From positions 1-11,700 of the forward strand of contig JALRDM010000311.1 of assembly GCA_023262195.1 (NCBI GenBank): a stretch of DNA of 11,700 bases, written 5' to 3'. This stretch comes from Salibacteraceae bacterium. GTDB lineage: Bacteria; Bacteroidota; Bacteroidia; Flavobacteriales_G; Salibacteraceae. Positions 6,681-11,700 of this stretch are shown piece after piece; the stretch's first letter is position 1, and each line of letters begins with the position of its first letter. The notes under the pieces are model-generated. The model was given only the letters and a program-made list of their open reading frames with translations. It did no database searches and was not told the origin of the DNA. The translations under genes and the position numbers were made by a program.

Positions 6681-7726
6681 ACCGATTTAAATATCCTATA
6701 CGTCATCAACGCTGACACACCAACCAATGCAGGCAGGGCCACATTGATAAGCCATACTAGAAAGACGGCTATTGAAACTATCGATAAATCAAAATCAAAC
6801 AAACTGAAATAGCTAAGCGCAACCATTTGCCTTATTAGAATATCCGGAACAGGTAAGAAGGATAGCATTGTGTTAGAAAAAAGGGAAACAACAGATAGTC
6901 CACCAATTAGTAGCCAATTTGGTTCAGACAAAAGAAAGCTAAAGACCAAAAAATATTGGCCTACAAACGTCATAAACCGGAGTAATGAGAGAAGATAAAG
7001 TCTATTGAGTTGAGCAGAACTTATCTGTCCTAGCAACTGGAGCTGTTCAGCCCACTTCACAGTCAGTTTCCAACTCGAAATCTTATTTGCAAATAGTGGC
7101 AGGTTAAAATAAATCGTTAGCGCAAGTATCCAAGTGAGCAAAAGCACCAATCTCAATACAACCATACCTACACCACCCAACTCCTCACCTATGATAGCAT
7201 CGAACAGGAATGCAAGAGCAAAAAGACCGAAACTAATAGTAGCAATAGACTGAGCCAAACCATTCACTACGGAAAGCAATGTGGCTGCAACACGCTTCGC
7301 TGGGCCAATGGCCAAAACCCTTCCGATGAACTCGCCTATTCGATTGGGAGTAAAAACTCCAATCGTAAGACCTGAAAGCACGCCTTTTATTGATGTACTC
7401 CATCTTGTGCTAAGATATGTGCCGATCAATGCATGCCACTTAATTATCTCTAATCCCCAATTCATGCAAAGGAGAAAAACTCCTAGAAAAATGCTAAGTA
7501 AGACGAACTCTGTAGATAAGAGACTCAAGTGCTCAACTAGTTGAATAAACACTTGTCCTTCCGTAGATATTTGAGCTGCAATATAGCTTACGCATACGGT
7601 TGACAGCGTGATTTTTAACGCCCATGAAATCACAAATCGCAAACGAGCAGGTATCTGCTGTTCAGAACTTTCTAAACCCACCAAACTGCCGAGCATTGAG
7701 GCCACTATTTTCGGTAAGAATTTCAC
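6677..7726 (-). CDS. UPF0104 / YbhN-like integral membrane protein (lysylphosphatidylglycerol synthase TM-region family)
   Basis: A polytopic membrane protein of about 349 residues with roughly eight hydrophobic segments (near 31-52, 72-94, 116-130, 147-176, 186-207, 244-266, 270-292, 316-341). The stretch SGLTIGVFTPNRIGEFIGRV (118-137) resembles the conserved motif (G-x-x-x-P-x-R-x-G-E) of the family that includes the flippase/membrane half of MprF, YbhN and AglD-like proteins. It lacks the soluble aminoacyl transferase domain of MprF, so lipid aminoacylation is not expected; a role in lipid or glycolipid handling next to the glycosyltransferase is inferred. The start is GTG at 7726; the reading frame stays open upstream and ATG at residue 11 is an alternative. 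The gene is translationally coupled to the glycosyltransferase by a 4-base overlap. Confidence 0.78.
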   Translation of the reverse strand: MKFLPKIVASMLGSLVGLESSEQQIPARLRFVISWALKITLSTVCVSYIAAQISTEGQVFIQLVEHLSLLSTEFVLLSIFLGVFLLCMNWGLEIIKWHALIGTYLSTRWSTSIKGVLSGLTIGVFTPNRIGEFIGRVLAIGPAKRVAATLLSVVNGLAQSIATISFGLFALAFLFDAIIGEELGGVGMVVLRLVLLLTWILALTIYFNLPLFANKISSWKLTVKWAEQLQLLGQISSAQLNRLYLLSLLRFMTFVGQYFLVFSFLLSEPNWLLIGGLSVVSLFSNTMLSFLPVPDILIRQMVALSYFSLFDFDLSIVSIAVFLVWLINVALPALVGVSALMTYRIFKSV

Positions 7727-7747
7727 CGAAGCGAATTTATTGGCAAG

Positions 7748-8296
7748 TTGAATAGGGAAAAAGTCATATTAGGCATTGATCCAGGGACAAACATAATGGG
7801 TTACGGCGTCTTGTTGGTTGAAGGTACAACAATGAAATGCCCAAGTCTAGGCATAGTAAAATTAGATGGGGATGACTATGGCTTAAAACTCAAACAAATT
7901 TTTGAGCGAGTTACTGTTCTAATCGATGAATACAAACCAGATCAATTTGCAATTGAGGCACCGTTTTATGGCAAGAATGTTCAATCCATGCTAAAACTTG
8001 GTCGAGCTCAGGGAGTAGCTATGGCAGCAGCCTTGATCAAGGAAATTCCTATTGCAGAATACAGCCCAAGAAAGATAAAACAATCTATTACAGGAAGTGG
8101 AGCAGCATCTAAAGAACAGGTGGCTTCTATGATCAAGACCTTGGTCAGTCTTGATGCACTTCCCAAGCACCTCGATGCCACCGATGGTTTGGCTGCAGCC
8201 ATTTGCCACCATTTTCAATCGAGCAACAAAATAAATACTGGTAAAACTGGTGGTTGGGACAGCTTTATTAGGAATAACCCTAATCGAGTGAAGTGA
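7748..8296 (+). CDS. ruvC: Crossover junction endodeoxyribonuclease RuvC
   Basis: RuvC is a dimeric, metal-dependent nuclease that resolves Holliday junctions made in recombinational repair, normally with the RuvAB branch-migration motor. The 182-residue product has all four acidic catalytic residues at family spacing: Asp11 in LGIDPG, Glu70 in FAIEAP, Asp143 and Asp146 in HLDATDGLAAA. The motif GKNVQSMLKLGRAQG (75-89) and YSPRKIKQSITGSG (105-118) are also typical. The start is TTG at 7748, which puts LGIDPG at the usual depth; there is no nearby in-frame ATG, the first internal Met being residue 17 and thus inside the active-site region. ruvA and ruvB are not in the window, as is common in Bacteroidota. 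The gene ends 17 bases inside the convergent HIT gene. Confidence 0.96.
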   Translation: MNREKVILGIDPGTNIMGYGVLLVEGTTMKCPSLGIVKLDGDDYGLKLKQIFERVTVLIDEYKPDQFAIEAPFYGKNVQSMLKLGRAQGVAMAAALIKEIPIAEYSPRKIKQSITGSGAASKEQVASMIKTLVSLDALPKHLDATDGLAAAICHHFQSSNKINTGKTGGWDSFIRNNPNRVK

Positions 8297-8684
8297 ACGT
8301 ATTTCTGATATTCTCAGAAAGCGTTTCGAATTGTTCTGTATTCATCTCTAGTTTGGGTCGAGCGAAATTTATGTCGCCAACTCCATTTATTGGAATAAGA
8401 TGAATATGTGCATGGGGTACCTCTAAACCAATAACGGCCATTCCAATGCGTTCACAGGATACATTGGCCTCAATCGCCTTGGATACCTTCTTCGCGAAAA
8501 CATGATAGGCGGCTGTGGTTTCATCATCCAAGTCAAATAAATAATCGACTTCAATCTTAGGAATCACCAAGGTATGCCCTTCAGTCAGCGGGTTAATATC
8601 CAATATGGCAAAGAAGTCGTTATCCTCGGCAACGAAATACCCGGGAATTTCTCGAGCTGCTATTTTGGAGAAGATCGTTGGCAT
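8280..8684 (-). CDS. HIT family (histidine triad) nucleotide-binding protein
   Basis: A 134-residue HIT-domain protein, of the Hint/Fhit superfamily that binds purine nucleotides and hydrolyses AMP-conjugates such as aminoacyl-adenylates or phosphoramidates. The signature HAHIHLIP at 91-98 supplies His91, His93 and His95; by comparison with Hint1, His93 should be the nucleophile. Other family stretches are FSKIAAREIPGYFVAED (5-21), FAILDINPLTEGHTLVIPK (25-43) and the closing NFARPKLEMN. The physiological substrate is unknown. Its ATG shares one base with the greA stop (TAATG), so translation is probably coupled and the pair forms an operon. It converges on ruvC with a 17-base overlap covering both stop codons. 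No signal peptide; cytoplasmic. Confidence 0.94.
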   Translation of the reverse strand: MPTIFSKIAAREIPGYFVAEDNDFFAILDINPLTEGHTLVIPKIEVDYLFDLDDETTAAYHVFAKKVSKAIEANVSCERIGMAVIGLEVPHAHIHLIPINGVGDINFARPKLEMNTEQFETLSENIRNTFTSLD

Positions 8685-9157
8685 TACCGAGTTATCTCCA
8701 GAATTTCGAGCTTCAAGGTGCCGTTCGGAACTAAAATTTCGGCCACATCTCCAACTTTTTTTCCAAGTAAGCCCTTACCAATAGGTGATTCAACACTAAT
8801 CTTACCAGCCTTCAAATCCGCCTCATTCTCAGCCACTAATGTGTAGGACATCTCTTTCTTCATGGCAAGGTTCTTCAAGCGTACCGTAGATAGAATTAGG
8901 GCTTTAGAGACATCCAAGTCCTTCTCATCAACTATTCTAGCATTGCTTACCAGATTCTCGAGCTTAGAAATTTTCATTTCAAGCATACCCTGCGCCTCTT
9001 TCGCAGCATCATATTCAGCATTCTCAGACAGGTCACCCTTGTCTCTAGCTTCTGCTATTTGTGCTGAAATAGCTGGACGCTCCACTTTTTTTAATTGATC
9101 TAATTCTGCCTTAAGTTTTGCTAAACCTTCTTCAGTATAATATGTGAGTTGTGACAT
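8684..9157 (-). CDS. greA: Transcription elongation factor GreA
   Basis: GreA inserts its N-terminal coiled coil into the RNA polymerase secondary channel and stimulates cleavage of backtracked transcripts, restarting stalled complexes. The 157-residue product has the coiled-coil domain (about 1-75) with the tip motif ARDKGDLSENAEYDAAKE (37-54); Asp42 and Glu45 correspond to the acidic pair (E. coli Asp41/Glu44) that coordinates the catalytic magnesium. The C-terminal FKBP-like globular domain (about 80-157) includes YTLVAENEAD (99-108) and SPIGKGLLGKKVGD. Length and order match GreA rather than a Gfh-type anti-factor, which would lack the acidic pair. The leader is short: a hairpin ends 20 bases before the ATG, and a candidate TAATTTTG box lies just above it. 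Confidence 0.97.
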   Translation of the reverse strand: MSQLTYYTEEGLAKLKAELDQLKKVERPAISAQIAEARDKGDLSENAEYDAAKEAQGMLEMKISKLENLVSNARIVDEKDLDVSKALILSTVRLKNLAMKKEMSYTLVAENEADLKAGKISVESPIGKGLLGKKVGDVAEILVPNGTLKLEILEITR

Positions 9158-9166
9158 GGTGTATAT

Positions 9167-9204
9167 AATAACAACAAATGGAACCGATCAAAGACCGGTT
9201 CCAT
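9167..9204 (-). terminator. Hairpin terminator between the T9SS pair and greA
   Basis: On the minus strand 9204-9178 folds as a 12-bp stem with a TTT loop (arms ATGGAACCGGTC and GATCGGTTCCAT), including one G-U wobble. It is followed by the T-rich stretch TTGTTGTTATT. On the plus strand that wobble becomes an A-C mismatch and the downstream side is not T-rich, so the hairpin is best read as a minus-strand terminator for the barrel gene that ends at 9233. It ends about 20 bases before greA. Confidence 0.65.
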
Positions 9205-9206
9205 GT

Positions 9207-9214
9207 CAAAATTA
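9207..9214 (-). promoter_or_regulatory. Candidate -7 box for greA
   Basis: The minus strand reads TAATTTTG, an exact TAnnTTTG match, 50 bases before the greA start. No TTG-type -33 box is found at the usual distance (the nearest TTTG is about 27 bases upstream). Transcription would start near 9200, inside the hairpin just described. A match of this short, AT-rich box can occur by chance, so this is tentative. Confidence 0.35.
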
Positions 9215-9232
9215 GTATTTCTTGCTTGTAGA

Positions 9233-10354
9233 TTAGATGCTCAAACGCAGACCCACAGTATGCGATCCCCCTAGCGGATTAGCAAAACGATAACTGTAAT
9301 CTAGCGAAAAACCTGTATTTGGTTTGTTCTTAAATGGCAACATCAACGAGAATCCAGTAGTTGGGCCTGAATTTGCGTTAAGTCTACCTAGATTATAACC
9401 GTTAAAGATGGCTTCTTCGTAAACCAAGCCGCCTCTTACTGCGAAATATTTGAGGAACGCAAATTCTAAACCCACTCTTATCTGATCTGGAGAAAATGAG
9501 TTTGAAGTATAAGTTCCTGCCGCGGTCAAACGATAATCTGAGGGCCTACCATCATCATTTAGCTGTGGTGCTCCATCTTCAGTGCTGCCTTCTTCGCCAT
9601 CTGAACCACCAGTGTTTTGGAAGAGATAGAAGTCATATGATACTCCCATGTTAAGTAGAGCTGGCATCTCGAAGCCTTCAGTTCTTTGATTAACCGTAAA
9701 CTCATTATTATTTAGCACGACTGTCTGTGCCAAACCATCTCCTGTATAGCGGAGTTTAGGTCCAACATTTCTAAGTGCAATTCCAAACTTGGCTCGATCA
9801 TACTTACCAGTTACATATCGAATTCCCGCGTCCAAGGCCACTCCGGTGGCGCCCACATTATTAATCGACTCGCTCACCACTCTAACCGAACCACCGCCTT
9901 GTATACTGTTTGAAAACATGCGTGCATAGCCAACAGCGAAATTCAAAAACTGTGGGCGAAAGACACCTTGGCCCCCATCGGGATTCGCAGTGGTAGTAAC
10001 CTCCATATCCCCAAAGGACATGGCATTAACATTGATTCCCAATACTGATGACTCGCCCGTTCTTATCCCAAGCCCTACGGTATTCATAGATATTTCAGAA
10101 CCCGTAAAAAGCGTAAGGTTAGAATAATTAAACTCCATTGTTTCAATGGCACTAAGACCGGCAACATTCCAGTTGAATGCTTCCGTGCCATTAAGGTATG
10201 CACTTCCAGCTCCTCCCATTCCTCCGCTTCGCGCCCAAGGATTGATCAGCAACTGACTTGAACCAGCCTGTCCGATTCTCTCTTTATTGCCTGCAAACCC
10301 CACTGTTGATAGGGCAATTAAGCCAATCGATAAGATATATTTTGTAGTTCTCAT
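9233..10354 (-). CDS. PorV/PorQ-type outer-membrane barrel protein, T9SS-associated
   Basis: A 373-residue protein resembling the PorV/PorQ (FadL-like) outer-membrane family of the type IX secretion system; PorV shuttles cargo to the attachment complex that removes the C-terminal signal and anchors cargo on the surface. A signal peptide is clear: MRTTK, a hydrophobic core (6-18), then VGFA with probable cleavage after Ala21. Mature sequence starts with the family hallmark NPWARSGGMGGAGSAYL (38-54) and NWNVAGLSAIE, followed by alternating amphipathic strands up to the end (SYRFANPLGGSHTVGLRLSI), consistent with a beta barrel. An acidic Gly/Glu-rich insert near 250-270 is probably a surface loop. 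The gene is 19 bases downstream of a T9SS cargo gene, a pairing often seen in Bacteroidota. Whether it is the general PorV or a paralogue dedicated to its neighbour is not decided here. Confidence 0.8.
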   Translation of the reverse strand: MRTTKYILSIGLIALSTVGFAGNKERIGQAGSSQLLINPWARSGGMGGAGSAYLNGTEAFNWNVAGLSAIETMEFNYSNLTLFTGSEISMNTVGLGIRTGESSVLGINVNAMSFGDMEVTTTANPDGGQGVFRPQFLNFAVGYARMFSNSIQGGGSVRVVSESINNVGATGVALDAGIRYVTGKYDRAKFGIALRNVGPKLRYTGDGLAQTVVLNNNEFTVNQRTEGFEMPALLNMGVSYDFYLFQNTGGSDGEEGSTEDGAPQLNDDGRPSDYRLTAAGTYTSNSFSPDQIRVGLEFAFLKYFAVRGGLVYEEAIFNGYNLGRLNANSGPTTGFSLMLPFKNKPNTGFSLDYSYRFANPLGGSHTVGLRLSI

Positions 10355-10373
10355 GTTTAGTTTAGTTCAAGAA

Positions 10374-11700
10374 TTAGAAGGAGTTAAGGTCAATTGGTCT
10401 GAGTACACCAAACCACTTAATTACTTTCTCTCCAAGCCCAGGAGCTTCTATATGTATGATATACAATCCACTCGCAATTGGCACGCCATCTTGGTTTTTC
10501 AAATCCCAATCAACGCTTGAAGTGGTAGCATCATCCTTCTTATATGTTCTTACAAGAACACCGTTCACAGTGTAAATCTTAACCTCACATTGCTGTGGTA
10601 GGTTAATTATTTTGATTCTGTTGTCCAGCCTTCCAGTCTCATATGAACTGTAAGCATAGTATGGATTTGGAACTGCCTTGATTTCACTGAGCATCTCCGA
10701 GCCAAACTCGCTATCCAAAGTCGGAGCAATATCTGCCGTATTGAAAGTGTACAATGGTAATGCACCATTTACGGCTTCAATTAAATTGGCAGATACACTT
10801 TCCAATATAAAGTCTGTTTCTTCAGCTGTGAATACCTCACCAGGACTAAATGTCACGTCCACTTCGTTTCCACCAGCATCTGTTTGCTGTGTCGTAATTC
10901 TGCCCTTGACCACATAGTAATCTGAACCAATTGTAAGGCTACTAGTCGAAGTAAACTCCGTTCCCTCGCCTGGCACATATGGAGCGTATGGTTGTGTCGA
11001 TCTCAGTTGTATTCTCACATCGTTGATATTATCAACCGTGCGACCTGAACCGTAGAGCTCAGACTCCGTAGAAACCATCGTGTAACCAACCCATGCACCA
11101 GCGCCCATTACCGCCCTGTAATCTTTAGCGCGTTCAGAGTTTGAATTGAGAACATCCGCACTCACTTTAGCGTCAAAACCAAGAAGTTTTTCGAAGGCAA
11201 ATTGTCCGCCATCGTACTCAGGCATTATATCGTCAGAGTCAAGTGTACCAGCATCTTCGGTATTGTGTCTGAAGACATATACCATATGCATACCTCCCAT
11301 TCTAAGTTCTCCAAATAGTTCTTCTCTTAAACGATCTGTTGGATTCCAAACCATATCAGCGCCATTCTCTTTGCTCAATGCAGAGTTTTCGGAGAAAGCC
11401 ATATTTAATCGCTCTCCCGTTTCTACATTAATGGCATAACCAGGAAACCAACCCATACCCATAGACACATTCGCAAACTCAGCAGATTCAAAGTCAAGAG
11501 ATCTCAAATACTGAACATCATCTGGCCTGAGGTCTGTTGTGCCAAGCACTTGGCGCTCACCAGTAGCTTCAATGCCAAATCCTTCGCTTTCATTGAATTC
11601 TGGATCCAATTGATTTCTACCGCTCTTATCTACTGATAGTCCCCTTCGCAATTCACCGCGCAGTGCACGACCTTTATTTAATGATATAATATCACCAGCC
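10374..11700 (-). CDS. Large T9SS cargo-like protein, C-terminal part (cut by window edge)
   Basis: The frame is open from the stop at 10374-10376 to the right edge, so about 442 C-terminal residues are visible and the N-terminus lies outside; a TTG at 11651 is internal, not the start. The closing ~110 residues (about 10377-10700) look like a sorting and beta-sandwich module: PNPYYAYSSYE, NRIKIINLPQQCEVKIYTV, NGVLVRTYKKDD, SSVDWDLKNQDG, GLYIIHIEAPG, then the end KWFGVLRPIDLNSF. This order (NLP, IYT-NG-LVRT, W-LKN-G-P-ASGLY) is that of T9SS C-terminal domains recognised for export. Upstream there is MGWFPGYAINVETGERLNMAF, and acidic, Ser/Thr-rich beta-like sequence with no enzyme motif I recognise. 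Function is unknown; surface exposure or secretion is inferred. It is probably co-transcribed with the barrel gene. Confidence 0.82.
   Translation of the reverse strand, partial: AGDIISLNKGRALRGELRRGLSVDKSGRNQLDPEFNESEGFGIEATGERQVLGTTDLRPDDVQYLRSLDFESAEFANVSMGMGWFPGYAINVETGERLNMAFSENSALSKENGADMVWNPTDRLREELFGELRMGGMHMVYVFRHNTEDAGTLDSDDIMPEYDGGQFAFEKLLGFDAKVSADVLNSNSERAKDYRAVMGAGAWVGYTMVSTESELYGSGRTVDNINDVRIQLRSTQPYAPYVPGEGTEFTSTSSLTIGSDYYVVKGRITTQQTDAGGNEVDVTFSPGEVFTAEETDFILESVSANLIEAVNGALPLYTFNTADIAPTLDSEFGSEMLSEIKAVPNPYYAYSSYETGRLDNRIKIINLPQQCEVKIYTVNGVLVRTYKKDDATTSSVDWDLKNQDGVPIASGLYIIHIEAPGLGEKVIKWFGVLRPIDLNSF

Noticed and set aside
7281..7544. 87-codon plus-strand frame antisense to the YbhN-like gene
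   Set aside because: No motif, no start signal, and the opposite strand codes a coherent multi-pass membrane protein.
8267..8284. ATTAGG/CCTAAT inverted repeat as a bidirectional terminator between ruvC and HIT
   Set aside because: The stem is only 6 bp and AT-rich, and neither side has a T run, so termination is not supported.
2940..8296. A defence island or mobile element containing the SSB-like and ruvC genes
   Set aside because: No transposase, integrase, restriction, toxin or inverted terminal repeats are present, base composition is even to the eye, and the neighbours are housekeeping genes.
8574..9098. Plus-strand frames antisense to HIT and greA
   Set aside because: Both opposite-strand genes have full catalytic motifs; these frames are shadows with no family resemblance.
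11651..11651. TTG as the start of the T9SS cargo gene
   Set aside because: The frame continues open to the window edge with similar composition (AGDIISLNKGRALRGEL), no signal peptide follows the TTG, and cargo proteins need one, so the true start lies outside.

Overview
The window looks like core chromosome of a Bacteroidota bacterium, probably in or near the Flavobacteriales. Three things point there: a type IX secretion (T9SS) cargo gene with a C-terminal sorting module next to a PorV/PorQ-type outer-membrane barrel gene; a DUF3127 protein; and candidate promoters matching the Bacteroidota -7 box TAnnTTTG. None of the inspected starts has a convincing Shine-Dalgarno sequence, and three genes appear to start with TTG or GTG. 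This is inference from gene content and signals, not a phylogenetic placement.

Layout. Positions 1-2655 (minus strand) hold the protein-quality-control cluster tig-clpP-clpX, packed with gaps of 1 and 2 bases; clpX runs off the left edge. Positions 2656-2939 contain a tRNA-Leu(UAG) gene on the minus strand, its likely promoter, and a strong terminator lying only about 20 bases before the tig start. Positions 2940-5578 (plus strand) form a tight three-gene run: a flavin reductase family protein, a DUF3127 OB-fold-like protein with an SSB-type acidic tail, and a short-chain fatty acid transporter of the AtoE family. Positions 5532-7726 (minus strand) are a membrane pair, a family 2 glycosyltransferase and a UPF0104/YbhN-like integral membrane protein, sharing an ATGA overlap. 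The glycosyltransferase tail overlaps the transporter gene by 47 bases in convergent orientation.

From 7748 ruvC (plus strand) diverges from the YbhN-like gene with only 21 bases between the starts used here, and ends overlapping a HIT-family gene by 17 bases. The HIT gene is translationally coupled to greA (TAATG). A hairpin terminator separates greA from the last block, 9233-11700 (minus strand): the PorV/PorQ-like barrel gene and, 19 bases before it, the 3' part of a large T9SS cargo gene that continues past the right edge.

Functionally the window mixes housekeeping (proteolysis and folding, tRNA, Holliday junction resolution, transcript rescue) with envelope functions (glycosyl transfer, lipid-linked membrane proteins, secretion). 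I found no mobile element, CRISPR array, prophage or clear defence system. The observations most worth a second look are the SSB-like DUF3127 protein, a possible terminator/antiterminator before tig, the glycosyltransferase/YbhN pair, and several gene overlaps.
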